Numbered from the stretch's first letter, positions 35,996 through 45,226 are shown. The stretch: DNA of 64,000 bases from Pelosinus fermentans DSM 17108 (GCF_000271485.2 NZ_AKVN02000001.1:3063501-3127500); one strand, 5' to 3'. Notes: generated from the letters alone by a model not told the origin. A program made the numbers and translations.

Positions 35996-36143
35996 AAATC
36001 GTAAACTAAGACTATTTTTTATAAATATCTCACCCAGCTTTCTTCTAATTTCAATATTTCAATTTACAATACAATTCGCATAATTTTCTGCAAATCCTTC
36101 CAAAATCATCATAATTAGCCATGAATCAACATTTATGGTAGAA

Positions 36144-36171
36144 TTGACATCAGTATCGATACATATATAAG
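36144..36171 (+). promoter_or_regulatory. Probable promoter of the GDSL hydrolase gene
   Basis: TTGACA at 36144-36149 and TATAAG at 36166-36171 with a 16-bp spacer, about 100 nt before the start codon, in the divergent region between the sensor kinase and the hydrolase. Nothing else is seen in this region. Confidence 0.5.
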
Positions 36172-36271
36172 GCACCATCCATTACCGAATGAAATCCAAA
36201 CATCCATTCTTGATAGACAATCAATATACAAAGTTTTAATACATTGTATAGATAAATAAGCAGGTGTTTAC

Positions 36272-37870
36272 ATGAGACGATTTTTATTTTTAATACTAAT
36301 ACTACTGACTGTTCTATTATTTTTTATTGAAGGCAGCGACAGGATTGGTTTAACGAATTATAAACCAGCCATAGAAATTACCAATCTAGAAGATACATAT
36401 AGGTTAACCTGGTCGCCGATATCATATTTTGCTTATTACGAGGTGGAAATCGTAAACCAAATTCCAGAGAAAGAACACCTAATTATCAAATATCGTACTT
36501 TTGAAAATTCAATTACAATCAATCAGAACTTTCCAGAAAGCGCCTATCTTAGAGTATCAGCACATAGCTTATTTCACCATCCTTTGGGTTCATATTCTGA
36601 CTTTACCCCCATAACAACGACTGGCACGAATCAAGAAGATGCAGTGCACAATAAGCCCCGTTCTTTGATACATTATCCCATTCATGCTCCTGCTTCTAAT
36701 TTTCCGCTGCTGATGTGGACTCCCCTCCCAGGTGCTGTTTATTATGAAATCGAATTATTAAACTCTCCTCCTGAAAATCCAAACGATATACTCCCTTCCC
36801 GCTTCCAGATGCTTTCTTCACGAGAAGTATTTACGAATGGCTATAGCATCGATCTATCTACCTATCCCAATGATCACTTCTATTGGCGAGTTCGGGCTCT
36901 GGATTATACCGGAAATCCAATCGGTGTTTTTTCCGATGCTGCCGAAGTTCGCATTGATCATACATTGCCTCCAAATCTAAAACCTCTCTCAAACACTGGC
37001 TATAAGACTGCCAATATACCAGTACCTCTCTATCCTGTATTTTCATGGATTCCCATTGCCGGGGCCACCTCCTATGAATTTGAATTAACCTCAGCACCGC
37101 CCGAAAATCCCAATGGAGTGCAACCGTCTCGTCATCGCCTTAGACAACAAATTATTTCTATAGGTTCAGATTACTATGATGAAACGCCATTAGGCACCCC
37201 TGGCACCTATTACTGGCGTGTTCGCGGCTTAGATGAAAGTGGCGCTGCCGTTGGTGTTTATTCGAATGCAGAATCCTTTGTCGTTGACCGCACCCCGGGC
37301 AACTATGCAGCTACTTTGGGCGACAGCATCACTCATGGCGGCGGTGCAGTTTCTTATTCACCTGCCGATGTTGAATATAGTTTTCAAAATTATTTATCCT
37401 TTCCCACTATTAATTTAGGCAGAAGCGGCGATACTTCTGCTTCTATGTTAAGTCGATTTGATGCAGATGTACTGCCGTATCATCCTATGTTTCTAATTAT
37501 TATGGGCGGAACCAATAGCTTGCGGGGAGGTGTACCCGGCAGCCAAGTCATCAAAGAACTAAGTGCGATTCGCGATAAATGCTTAGTTCATGGCATTCGG
37601 CCAATTTTTCTAACATTGCCGCCGATTAACCCTCAGGCTATTCAGCAGGTATTTAATGAAGACACCGTACCCGAATGGAAAAAAGAATTTGCTGTCGTAA
37701 ATCACTTTATTCGTCAGCAGGGGTATTATATTGACCTTGAGCCTTATTTTGCAGATGGAAATCAGACATTGCCCCTCCGCTATGCTACGGATGGGTTGCA
37801 TTTAGATATAGAAGGCAAAAAGTTAATGGCACAAATCATTAACGCCAACTGGGCTGCAGTAACGCAATAA
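36272..37870 (+). CDS. Exported SGNH/GDSL hydrolase with Fn3-like repeats
   Basis: 532 residues. Signal anchor at 1-20, three related modules of about 100 residues (starting near 35, 140 and 255) and a C-terminal SGNH hydrolase domain (about 345-532). The modules share W-x-P...YYE/YEFE...PPENPN...PSR and YWRVR-L; modules 2 and 3 are clearly duplicates. Hydrolase blocks: GDSITHG (catalytic Ser), NLGRSG, GGTNS and DGLHLD (catalytic Asp and His). The target could be an acylated cell-surface polysaccharide or lipid; the Fn3-like modules would bind it or space the enzyme from the wall. It sits between a heme-c sensor and tyrA without an operon partner. Confidence 0.85.
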   Translation: MRRFLFLILILLTVLLFFIEGSDRIGLTNYKPAIEITNLEDTYRLTWSPISYFAYYEVEIVNQIPEKEHLIIKYRTFENSITINQNFPESAYLRVSAHSLFHHPLGSYSDFTPITTTGTNQEDAVHNKPRSLIHYPIHAPASNFPLLMWTPLPGAVYYEIELLNSPPENPNDILPSRFQMLSSREVFTNGYSIDLSTYPNDHFYWRVRALDYTGNPIGVFSDAAEVRIDHTLPPNLKPLSNTGYKTANIPVPLYPVFSWIPIAGATSYEFELTSAPPENPNGVQPSRHRLRQQIISIGSDYYDETPLGTPGTYYWRVRGLDESGAAVGVYSNAESFVVDRTPGNYAATLGDSITHGGGAVSYSPADVEYSFQNYLSFPTINLGRSGDTSASMLSRFDADVLPYHPMFLIIMGGTNSLRGGVPGSQVIKELSAIRDKCLVHGIRPIFLTLPPINPQAIQQVFNEDTVPEWKKEFAVVNHFIRQQGYYIDLEPYFADGNQTLPLRYATDGLHLDIEGKKLMAQIINANWAAVTQ

Positions 37871-37889
37871 TTTAAAAACTACTGCCTAC

Positions 37890-37935
37890 TAAAAAAACAG
37901 GCTCCCACGCCTCTTAGACGACATGGGAGTCTGTT
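37890..37935. terminator. Terminator overlapping the end of tyrA
   Basis: AACAGGCTCCCA (37896-37907) pairs with TGGGAGTCTGTT (37924-37935) with one G-T pair; on the minus strand it ends in a 7-T run. The tyrA stop codon lies in the loop, so the stem's first arm is coding. It can also stop the plus-strand hydrolase transcript. Confidence 0.85.
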
Positions 37936-38795
37936 TCTTCTATTAAAATATCCCTTCGAACTTTCGCTCTCTTGAAAAAATGATGTATGGCTGGACGATC
38001 AGCTTTTTCTACAGCTTGAATCATTTCATCCAGCAACTCTTTTAGCTGCAATAGGCTTTGGGTAATAGGCTGAGAATTTGTCAAACAGATGTCTGCCCAC
38101 ATATCGGCATTAGAAGAAGCAATACGGGTAGTATCACGAAACCCGCCACCTACTAATTTAAAACTTTCCTCCAAAGCTGGATATTTGCCTAAGAGGTTCA
38201 CAAGAGCAGCAGCTACTACATGTGGAATATGGCTAATGATTGCCGCACATTGATCATGATCGTATAAGTCCATTGTAGTAATTCTAGCTCCGGTCCAGGT
38301 AAGTGTCTGAGAGATGATTTCAACAGCCTCAGGAGAGGTAGATGCTTCTGGGATTAGAATATACCATTTATCTTTAAATAATCCTCGATCCGCTGCCATA
38401 ATACCACTTCTCTCGATCCCCGTCATAGGATGCCCACTTACATAATGAACACCAGAAGGCATCATATACAGCAATTTTTCTGCTAGGAATCCTTTCGTAC
38501 TGCCTACATCTGTTAAAATGCCGCCAACTTTTACATAGGGCAAAATTTGTTCTACAATCGGTATGATTTGCAGTACAGGAGTACATAAAAAGATAATATC
38601 AGCTTGTTCTACACCCCTTTTCCAATCATTCGTACTGTAATCTACAGCACCGCGCTGTACAGCAAGCTCTAACGTTTCCTGATCATGATCAACCCCTGTT
38701 ACTTTTAGCGCTTCTCCACACTGCTTTTTCAATGCTAAACCAAGAGAGCCACCAATTAGCCCTAAACCAATGATTGTAATATGCTTCACCTTCAT
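37914..38795 (-). CDS. tyrA: Prephenate dehydrogenase
   Basis: NAD-dependent oxidative decarboxylation of prephenate to 4-hydroxyphenylpyruvate, the tyrosine branch. 293 residues. Rossmann motif [14 protein letters not shown] (10-23), the GSTKG segment (about 97) and the substrate-site [12 protein letters not shown] (about 119-130) are typical. The C-terminal helical dimer domain contains [19 protein letters not shown]. No ACT domain is present, so feedback control is more likely at the RNA level by the T-box. Its ATG overlaps the aroF stop by 4 nt (ATGA). Confidence 0.95.
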   Translation of the reverse strand: MKVKHITIIGLGLIGGSLGLALKKQCGEALKVTGVDHDQETLELAVQRGAVDYSTNDWKRGVEQADIIFLCTPVLQIIPIVEQILPYVKVGGILTDVGSTKGFLAEKLLYMMPSGVHYVSGHPMTGIERSGIMAADRGLFKDKWYILIPEASTSPEAVEIISQTLTWTGARITTMDLYDHDQCAAIISHIPHVVAAALVNLLGKYPALEESFKLVGGGFRDTTRIASSNADMWADICLTNSQPITQSLLQLKELLDEMIQAVEKADRPAIHHFFKRAKVRRDILIEETDSHVV

Positions 38796-39808
38796 GCCAT
38801 ATCCTTCCCCATGACCTTGGCAATTGTTTTTACTTCTTGCATCGTCAGTTCAAAATTCTCCGGAGTTAAAGATTGCTTGCCATCGGATAAAGCTTCCGCA
38901 GGATTTGGGTGAACCTCAATCATAAGTCCATCAGCACCAGCAGCGATACCAGCTCTGGCCATAGGACGCACTAAATTCCAGCGACCTGTACCATGACTAG
39001 GATCTACGATAATCGGTAGATGACTAATATTTTTCACTGCCGCCACTGCACTTAAGTCCAATGTATTTCGCGTGTATTCTTCATAGGTTCGAATACCGCG
39101 TTCGCACAATACTACATTGTAATTTCCTTCACTCATAATATATTCCGCGGCATTCAACCATTCATTAATAGTTGCTGATAAGCCACGCTTTAATAATACA
39201 GGCTTATTGGTTTTTCCTACTGTTTTGAGCAACTGGAAATTTTGCATATTGCGTGAGCCGATTTGCAGCATATCAGCATAAGCACTGACCACAGGTACTG
39301 ATTCAACATCCACAACTTCAGTCACTATTTTCAGTCCCGTTTTCGCTCTTGCTTCCGCCAGCATTTCCAGTCCCTTTTCCTCTAATCCTTGAAAAGCATA
39401 AGGGGAGGTTCGGGGTTTGTAAGCTCCTCCACGTAAAAATTGTGCACCTGCTTCTTTGACAATAAAGGCGGACTGCAATAGCTGTTCCCGGCTTTCAACT
39501 GCACAGGGTCCAGCCATAACTGCCAAATGATTCCCACCAATTAAAATACCACCAACGTCCACAATCGTATCGTCCTGCTTAAATTCACGACTAACTAATT
39601 TGTAATCAACAGTTACAGATACTGTTTTTTCTACACCATCCATCGCCTCTATCGGTAATTGAGCAATCAACTGTTTATTACCAATAATTCCAATGATCGT
39701 ACGAGTCGCCCCTTCTGACAAATGCACCTTTAAACCTAAAGCCGTTAACTTATTCATTATTACATGTACTTGCTCTTGTGTTGCTTCTGGTCCCATTACA
39801 ATAATCAT
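38792..39808 (-). CDS. aroF: 3-deoxy-7-phosphoheptulonate (DAHP) synthase
   Basis: First enzyme of the shikimate pathway, condensing phosphoenolpyruvate and erythrose-4-phosphate. 338 residues of the type I-beta form: an N-terminal ferredoxin-like regulatory domain (about 1-70, [14 protein letters not shown]) and the TIM barrel with [13 protein letters not shown] (about 98), [18 protein letters not shown] (about 124), LLKRG, CERGIRT and the metal ligands in [10 protein letters not shown] (about 268) and EVHPNP (about 301). The N-terminal domain in relatives binds Tyr or Phe as feedback inhibitor. Leader RNA is a T-box; tyrA follows directly. Confidence 0.96.
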   Translation of the reverse strand: MIIVMGPEATQEQVHVIMNKLTALGLKVHLSEGATRTIIGIIGNKQLIAQLPIEAMDGVEKTVSVTVDYKLVSREFKQDDTIVDVGGILIGGNHLAVMAGPCAVESREQLLQSAFIVKEAGAQFLRGGAYKPRTSPYAFQGLEEKGLEMLAEARAKTGLKIVTEVVDVESVPVVSAYADMLQIGSRNMQNFQLLKTVGKTNKPVLLKRGLSATINEWLNAAEYIMSEGNYNVVLCERGIRTYEEYTRNTLDLSAVAAVKNISHLPIIVDPSHGTGRWNLVRPMARAGIAAGADGLMIEVHPNPAEALSDGKQSLTPENFELTMQEVKTIAKVMGKDMA

Positions 39809-39919
39809 AATCTGTATCTCCTCTACATTTTTTATTTTAAAATTTAGAACACCAATTAATAAGTGGCAGATTGAGATTCATTTATATATTAGCTTAACCA
39901 CTTCCTTATTTATATAAAT

Positions 39920-40204
39920 AAAAAACACCTCATCCCCTATACAGGGACGAGATGTTATTACTCGTTGTACCACCCTGCTTGCATTGCAAGCCGATTACTT
40001 TTCGAGTACGAAGCAGTTAACCTGATACTCTAGCCTTTAATAACGGTGGCATTCCGGCACGGTCTACTTGTTACCTTTCAACCTGCTACTCCTAGGTGTA
40101 TTTCAATCAGTACATTTACCAGGTCACACCAACCCCTGGCTCTCTGAAAAATGCTGCCGATTTACTTATCCTATTCATCATATTTACAAATCTTTATTTG
40201 ATTT
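39920..40204 (-). ncRNA. T-box riboswitch (probably tyrosine-specific) controlling aroF-tyrA
   Basis: Minus-strand leader. The T-box sequence GCAGGGTGGTACAACG lies around 39964-39980, within the antiterminator. It is followed by a terminator, stem arms around CATCTCGTCCCTG and AGGGGATGAGGTG, then a run of T residues (39924-39956). Upstream, the stem I apical part CCAGG...CCTGG is visible (about 40115-40140), and the 3' side of the specifier loop reads GAAATACACC (about 40098-40107), giving TAC (Tyr) as the best specifier. Uncharged tRNA-Tyr should stabilise antitermination and switch on aroF-tyrA. Confidence 0.88.
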
Positions 40205-40210
40205 AATGAT

Positions 40211-40239
40211 AATATAACAAAACTTTACACTACTGTCAA
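40211..40239 (-). promoter_or_regulatory. Promoter of the aroF-tyrA T-box leader
   Basis: TTGACA (40234-40239 on the minus strand), a 17-bp spacer and TATATT (40211-40216): a near-consensus sigma-A promoter placing the RNA start near 40204. Confidence 0.85.
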
Positions 40240-40272
40240 GCGTTCAAGGACATTTTTATTTATTGTTTATTA

Positions 40273-40941
40273 TCAAATAATTCGCCTCGCACCAAGATAC
40301 CGCATCTTCCAGTAACTTTCGTCCAAGTGACTGATCATGACACCATGGCTGGATGCATGAATAAATTTACCCTGTTCTAAATAAATGCCACAATGGGAAG
40401 TACCTTTTTCATAGGTACTAAAAAAAACTAAATCTCCTTGCTTAAGCTCTTTTTGCTTTATTGTTTTCCCCACCTTATACTGAGCATCCGCAGCCCGCGG
40501 CAAGGTTATTTTGCTTTGATTGAATACATATTGAACAAAACCGGAACAATCAAACCCTTTGGGGTTAGTACCCCCAAACTTATAAGGTACGCCTACATAG
40601 GTTTTAGCTGTATCTGTTATTTGTTTTGCATTATTCTGTACCTTTTCATTACCTACTTTTAAATTCTTTCCCATTAATATATAATAGGTTCTATTCTCAA
40701 CAATTCCGTCAGATTTGAGCTTTTGCCGCTTTTGAAAACTGCGAACGGCCTTCGTTGTTTCCGCTGTAAATTTGCCATTAATCCTGGTAATTTTATAGCC
40801 CTTTTCCTTCAGCTTCATTTGTATTGCTGCAATTTCACTCCCTTGGTCACCTTCTTTAAATTGAGTGTCAGCAGCATATACAAATAACGGCATTATAGAA
40901 AATAAAAGACCTAATAATAATCCTCTTACCATAACTCCCAC
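40273..40941 (-). CDS. Exported NlpC/P60 peptidoglycan endopeptidase with PG-binding domain
   Basis: 222 residues. Signal peptide 1-23 ending at VYAAD, a PG_binding_1 domain (about 28-90: GDQGSEIAAIQMKLKEKGY, FTAETTKAVRSFQKRQ) and a C-terminal NlpC/P60 domain. The catalytic Cys is in FDCSGFVQYVF, the His residues in SHCGIYL and IHASSHGV. It would cleave gamma-D-Glu-diaminopimelate links in the wall, as in spore or vegetative lytic enzymes. Start GTG at 40941 has GGGGGA 8 nt upstream; an ATG nine bases later is the alternative. Divergent from the UPF0173 gene. Confidence 0.9.
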   Translation of the reverse strand: MGVMVRGLLLGLLFSIMPLFVYAADTQFKEGDQGSEIAAIQMKLKEKGYKITRINGKFTAETTKAVRSFQKRQKLKSDGIVENRTYYILMGKNLKVGNEKVQNNAKQITDTAKTYVGVPYKFGGTNPKGFDCSGFVQYVFNQSKITLPRAADAQYKVGKTIKQKELKQGDLVFFSTYEKGTSHCGIYLEQGKFIHASSHGVMISHLDESYWKMRYLGARRII

Positions 40942-41051
40942 TTAGGTATTCCCCCGTTTCTTTCCAATTACTCACATATTTCGTTAAATACTGCCAAAAT
41001 CCTGCAATTGCATCTCTATTCAGTAATTTTTCATATATTAAACCTTCATTA

Positions 41052-41081
41052 TTGATTTTCCTGGAAAGTTCCTTGTATACT
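41052..41081 (+). promoter_or_regulatory. Promoter of the UPF0173 hydrolase gene
   Basis: TTGATT (41052-41057), 18-bp spacer and TATACT (41076-41081), 34 nt before the start codon. Confidence 0.6.
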
Positions 41082-41114
41082 ATCAATAAAAGAGAAAATA
41101 AACAGGAGGCTACT

Positions 41115-41786
41115 ATGCTTACATTGAAATTTCACGGTCATGCTTGCTTTCAGCTAACCTATAATCAGATTTCTATTGTATTTGATCCCTTTTTTACCGG
41201 TAATCCAAAGGCAACTCTATCGCCAGAAGAAATAAACTGCAACTATATTCTAACTTCCCACGGTCACGATGATCATTTAGGTGATACTGTTGCTATTGCC
41301 CAACGCACAGGTGCAACTGTCATTGCCACGGCTGAGATAGCTAAGTTTTGCAATGAACAAGGCTGTACTACTCATGCCATGCATATTGGCGGCAAACATT
41401 CCTTCGATTTCGGTTATGTGCGAATCACCCTTGCCTTCCACGGCTCAGGTATACCAGGAGGTCATGCCTGTGGTTTTATTGTCAACTTTTTCGGTAAGAC
41501 AGTCTATTTTGCTGGTGATACAGGTATCTTTGGTGACATGGCATTGCTTGGGCGTTTAGAAAAAATTGATTATGCCTTACTGCCAATTGGTGACAATTAC
41601 ACCATGGGGCCATCAGATGCTGCCGAAGCTGCTAATTTATTAAAGCCTGGCAATGTCATACCGATGCACTATAACACTTGGCCTCTCATTGCTCAAGACC
41701 CATCAGTCTACAAAAAAGACGTGGAAGAGCGTTTTAATATTCCTGTACATATCATAAATCCCGGTGAAGAAATCACTTTGCTTTAA
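41115..41786 (+). CDS. UPF0173 metal-dependent hydrolase (MBL fold)
   Basis: 223 residues from the ATG at 41115 (AGGAGG upstream; the frame is open further 5' but lacks signals). A compact metallo-beta-lactamase-fold protein: the metal motif is TSHGHDDHLGD (about 47-57), later ligands are in AFHGSG, FAGDTGIFGD (about 133-142) and PMHYNTWP (about 192-199). The UPF0173 family is close to UlaG-like lactonases and to YtkL; substrate unknown. It is transcribed alone, divergent from the NlpC/P60 gene. Confidence 0.88.
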   Translation: MLTLKFHGHACFQLTYNQISIVFDPFFTGNPKATLSPEEINCNYILTSHGHDDHLGDTVAIAQRTGATVIATAEIAKFCNEQGCTTHAMHIGGKHSFDFGYVRITLAFHGSGIPGGHACGFIVNFFGKTVYFAGDTGIFGDMALLGRLEKIDYALLPIGDNYTMGPSDAAEAANLLKPGNVIPMHYNTWPLIAQDPSVYKKDVEERFNIPVHIINPGEEITLL

Positions 41787-41807
41787 AACTTAGAACTTAA
41801 AACAATC

Positions 41808-41872
41808 GAACCACAAAGACGCGAAGGACACAAAGGGCTTGCCGCGGCAGCGGCATTGTGCTTTTGTGGTTC
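41808..41872. repeat. Inverted-repeat element, copy A
   Basis: GAACCACAAA (41808-41817) and TTTGTGGTTC (41863-41872) bound a 65-bp GC-richer element. It contains CCACAAAGACGCGAAGG, which matches 14 of 17 bases of a stretch in the element at 43591-43641 on the other side of the ABC-F gene. Confidence 0.6.
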
Positions 41873-41892
41873 ATAATGTTAGCATAGTAATA

Positions 41893-41925
41893 AAAAAACG
41901 CTCCCAATGTGAGGAGCGATTTTTT
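41893..41925. terminator. Bidirectional terminator between UPF0173 and ABC-F genes
   Basis: CGCTCC (41899-41904) and GGAGCG (41913-41918) with an 8-nt loop, flanked by A6 and T6 runs, between convergent genes. Confidence 0.9.
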
Positions 41926-41933
41926 ATTACACA

Positions 41934-43490
41934 TTATATAACTTTTGTTGTCCAATCTTCGACGTTCCAGATATGTGTTACCCAGTCTTCATAAAAGTCT
42001 GGCTCATGAGATACCAAAAGAACAGTTCCTTTAAATTCAGCGAGAGCTTTTTTCAGCTCGGCTTTGGCATCTATATCCAAGTGATTGGTAGGTTCATCTA
42101 ATACGAGCCAGTTTGCCTCTGTCAGCATTAATTTACATAATCGTACTTTCGCATTTTCACCACCGCTTAATACCATCATCTGGCTGGTGATATGATCATT
42201 CGTCAATCCACAGCGAGCTAATGCCTGACGTACTTCAAAGTGGCTTAGTCCAGGGTATTCCTGCCATACTTCTTCCATAGCGGTATTGTTATTATGACGA
42301 TTGGATTCTTGTTCAAAATAACTTGAGTGCAAATTATCACCAAGTTCCACCTTGCCTGCGACTGGCTGAATTTTCCCCAATATGGTTTTTAAAAGCGTAG
42401 TTTTTCCTAAGCCATTGACACCACGAATGGCTACCTTCTGGCCCCGCTCTAATTGAAATGTAACAGGTCTCGTTAACGGTTCATCATAGCCCAATACTAA
42501 ATCCTCAGCCTCAACAATCATGCGGCTTGGCGTTCTTGCTTCTTTAAAACGAAAGGTTGCTTTTGGTTTCTCCCGCGGCTTTTCCAATACTTCCATTTTA
42601 TCCAATTGCTTCTGCCGGCTTTTTGCCCGTCCGGTAGTAGAGATACGAGCTTTATTACGGGAAATAAAGTCTTCTAATCGATCAATTTCTTGCTGCTGCC
42701 GTTCGTAAGCTTTTGACTCTTGCCCTTTACGTATATTGTATAATTGTTGAAACTGCTCATAATCTCCTGTATAGCGTGTCAATATCGTATTTTCCACATG
42801 ATAAATGACATTTACAACCTCGTTTAAGAAGGGAATATCATGAGAGACTAGGATAAAGCTATTCTCATATTCTTTTAAATATCGCTTTAACCATTCAATA
42901 TGCTCTACATCCAAATAGTTCGTAGGCTCATCTAAGAGTAAAATAGTTGGATTCTGCAATAATAATTTAGTTAATAATACCTTTGTTCTCTGCCCGCCGC
43001 TTAAATCAGCCACATCCCTATCAAGACCGATTTCAGCCAATCCTAAACCATTTGCTACTTCAAGAATCTTGGCATCAATCATGTAAAAACCGTTTGTCTC
43101 TAAAATGGTCTGAATCTCGCCTACATCTTCCATCATTTTATCTAGCTCTGCAGGTGATGCATCCCCCATGGTATCATAAATCGCCAGCATTTCAGCCTCC
43201 AGATCAAACATGCCTTGAAAAGCTTCCCGCAGTGCTTCCCGGATGGTTTTTCCTTTACTCAATACTGTGTGCTGATCCAAATATCCGACTGTTACTCGAT
43301 TGGACCATTCTACCTTACCTTCATCAGGCATTAATTGCCCTGTAATAATATTTAAAAAGGTAGATTTTCCTTCACCATTTGCTCCAATTAAACCAACATG
43401 TTCTCCTTTTAATAAACGAAAGGATGCATTTTCTAGTATTTGTCTGCCGCCAAAGCCATGGGTTACATTTTCTACTGTTAATACGCTCAA
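41934..43490 (-). CDS. ABC-F family ATPase
   Basis: Soluble protein with two ABC domains and no membrane part, of the ribosome-associated ABC-F group (YkpA/YbiT-like). About 518 residues. Walker A motifs GANGEGKST and GVNGLGKTT, signatures LSGGQRTKV and LSGGENAKV, Walker B LLLDEPTNYLD and LVLDEPTNHLD. A charged linker of about 80 residues joins the halves (SKAYERQQQEIDRLEDF). The TTG at 43490 is the preferred start, since AGGTGA precedes it and the resulting N-terminus (MSVLTVENV) is typical; an ATG 15 nt upstream has no ribosome site. Translation factor or antibiotic protection cannot be separated by sequence. Confidence 0.9.
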   Translation of the reverse strand: MSVLTVENVTHGFGGRQILENASFRLLKGEHVGLIGANGEGKSTFLNIITGQLMPDEGKVEWSNRVTVGYLDQHTVLSKGKTIREALREAFQGMFDLEAEMLAIYDTMGDASPAELDKMMEDVGEIQTILETNGFYMIDAKILEVANGLGLAEIGLDRDVADLSGGQRTKVLLTKLLLQNPTILLLDEPTNYLDVEHIEWLKRYLKEYENSFILVSHDIPFLNEVVNVIYHVENTILTRYTGDYEQFQQLYNIRKGQESKAYERQQQEIDRLEDFISRNKARISTTGRAKSRQKQLDKMEVLEKPREKPKATFRFKEARTPSRMIVEAEDLVLGYDEPLTRPVTFQLERGQKVAIRGVNGLGKTTLLKTILGKIQPVAGKVELGDNLHSSYFEQESNRHNNNTAMEEVWQEYPGLSHFEVRQALARCGLTNDHITSQMMVLSGGENAKVRLCKLMLTEANWLVLDEPTNHLDIDAKAELKKALAEFKGTVLLVSHEPDFYEDWVTHIWNVEDWTTKVI

Positions 43491-43590
43491 TCTATTCACC
43501 TGCATTGTTTAAATTTTTCTTTAACTTTTTTCGATATGTTTTATTATTGTAGCTTGTAAAACCTATTGTGTCAAAATCGATAATCCCTTC

Positions 43591-43641
43591 AACCACAAAA
43601 ACGCAACGGCATGCAATGTTTACATACCTTTGCGTCCTTGT
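43591..43641. repeat. Inverted-repeat element, copy B
   Basis: ACCACAAAAACGCAACGG and the reverse complement of CCTTTGCGTCCTTGT form imperfect arms. The left arm is related to copy A at 41808-41872. Together the two copies bracket the ABC-F gene. Confidence 0.5.
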
Positions 43642-43662
43642 CATTCATAGTTTTCTCATCGT

Positions 43663-43914
43663 CTAACTATTGACAAATTCACGAATTAAATCCAACTTTT
43701 TACATCGTGGCATTTTTTTTATTCTTGCTTCACGTTTTTGTGCAGCACTTTGATTTGCTTGGGATTCCCAATACACAAGGGTTACCGGTACACGGCTGCT
43801 GGTATATTTAGCACCAATTCCCTCATTGTGGGCAGCAAGCCGTTTCTCCAAATCTACTGTCCAACCAGTATATAACGTGCCATCAGCACACTGAACAATA
43901 TACGTATATGGCAT
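43663..43914 (-). CDS. GIY-YIG nuclease family protein
   Basis: 83 residues from the ATG at 43914. GIY-YIG fold signature: PYTYIVQCADGTLYTGWTVDLEKRL, with the YTYIVQ / LYTGWT pair, the Arg in EKRLAAHNEG and the Glu in VYWESQANQSAAQKREARIK. Small stand-alone members (YhbQ/UPF0213 type) are common and have a suspected role in DNA processing. An in-frame upstream start at 43938 would overlap the cyclophilin gene by 14 nt. Last gene of nth - cyclophilin - this gene. Confidence 0.88.
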   Translation of the reverse strand: MPYTYIVQCADGTLYTGWTVDLEKRLAAHNEGIGAKYTSSRVPVTLVYWESQANQSAAQKREARIKKMPRCKKLDLIREFVNS

Positions 43915-43924
43915 GATTACTCTA

Positions 43925-44530
43925 CTACGGCTGCTCAATGGTAATTTTTTTAATTACAACATCTTCTGCAGGTTTGTCGTTTGCCCCGACTTTAACCTTG
44001 CCAATTGCTTGAACAACCTCTAAACCAGTAGTGACTTTGCCAAAAACTGCATGCTTTTTATCCAACCAAGATGTAGGCGCTAATGTAATGAAAAACTGTG
44101 ATCCACCTGTATTCGGTCCCGCGTTGGCCATAGAAAGGACGCCGGCGCTGTCATGTTTTAAATCAGGGTGAAATTCATCTTTAATCGTATACCCAGGTCC
44201 CCCTGTACCATTTCCTTTAGGATCACCGCCTTGAATCATAAATCCATCGATAACCCGATGAAAGATCAATCCATCATAGAACTTTTTGTTTACCAGGTCA
44301 ATAAAGTTCTTAGTGGTGACAGGTGCTTTATCTTCAAATAATTCTATTTTAAAGTCACCTTTGGAAGTCTCAAATTTGGCTATACTATTCTTTTTTGCAA
44401 TCGTTGTTTGTTTCGGCGTGCTCTCTGGAGCTGCCTGACTACCTGTATTGCCAGTATTACCAGAGCACCCGGCAATCAAAAATACTTGTACAAATAAAAC
44501 AAGCAGCATACTTACAATCTTCTTTGACAT
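43925..44530 (-). CDS. Cyclophilin-type peptidyl-prolyl isomerase, lipoprotein
   Basis: 201 residues. Signal peptide with lipobox LIAGC (Cys at about 22), so probably membrane-anchored outside the cytoplasm. After a Thr/Gly-rich linker, the cyclophilin domain (about 50-198): [42 protein letters not shown] and [14 protein letters not shown], with the catalytic Arg in FHRV. It should help fold exported proteins. Downstream of nth, 63 bp away, with GGGAGGA before the ATG. Confidence 0.94.
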   Translation of the reverse strand: MSKKIVSMLLVLFVQVFLIAGCSGNTGNTGSQAAPESTPKQTTIAKKNSIAKFETSKGDFKIELFEDKAPVTTKNFIDLVNKKFYDGLIFHRVIDGFMIQGGDPKGNGTGGPGYTIKDEFHPDLKHDSAGVLSMANAGPNTGGSQFFITLAPTSWLDKKHAVFGKVTTGLEVVQAIGKVKVGANDKPAEDVVIKKITIEQP

Positions 44531-44593
44531 GATATTCCTCCCGAAGTTTAAATTACCTTCTCATTATATCATCACTACAGAAAATCACAAACT

Positions 44594-45226
44594 TTAGAGA
44601 ATCTTACTTGGGCATAATGCAGCTAAAGGACAGGTATTACATTCTGGTTTCCGCGCTTTACAAATTCTTCGTCCATGCCAAATAAGCCAATGATGCGCAT
44701 CACTCCATTTATTGCGAGGTATCGCTTTCATCAGCCCTTCTTCTACAGTTAAAGGGGTATCTCCTTTGGCTAATCCCAGTCGATTGGATACTCGAAATAC
44801 ATGAGTATCTACAGCAATTGCCGGAATGTTAAATAATTGACTTAGTACGACATTTGCCGTCTTTCTGCCAACACCTGGCAGGGTAATTAATTCCTCAAAG
44901 GTTTCTGGAACCTTTTCATCATATTCTCGGCATAAAATATCACAAGTCGCCATAATATTGCGAGCCTTACTGTGATATAATCCACAATCTCGAATATATG
45001 CCTCTAGCTTTTCCAAACCCATCTCTTTAATCTTTGTGGGCGTATTATATTCGGGAAACAAACGTTTCGTTATAATATTAACCCGTACATCGGTACATTG
45101 AGCGGATAAAACTACAGCGATTAATAATTCAAATGGGGAAGAATAATCCAGGGCTGTGGCAGTACCTTGATAGCGTTCTTCTAATATAGATAGCATTTCT
45201 TGTTTGACAGCTTTGGTAATACGCAT
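44594..45226 (-). CDS. nth: Endonuclease III
   Basis: DNA glycosylase/AP lyase for oxidised pyrimidines. 210 residues. Helix-hairpin-helix with the catalytic Lys in LPGVGRKTANVV (about 114-125), catalytic Asp in VDTHVFRVSNRLGL (about 138) and the [4Fe-4S] cluster as C-x6-C-x2-C-x5-C near the C-terminus (CKARKPECNTCPLAALCP). AGGAGGA precedes the ATG. First gene of a three-gene minus-strand group. Confidence 0.96.
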   Translation of the reverse strand: MRITKAVKQEMLSILEERYQGTATALDYSSPFELLIAVVLSAQCTDVRVNIITKRLFPEYNTPTKIKEMGLEKLEAYIRDCGLYHSKARNIMATCDILCREYDEKVPETFEELITLPGVGRKTANVVLSQLFNIPAIAVDTHVFRVSNRLGLAKGDTPLTVEEGLMKAIPRNKWSDAHHWLIWHGRRICKARKPECNTCPLAALCPSKIL

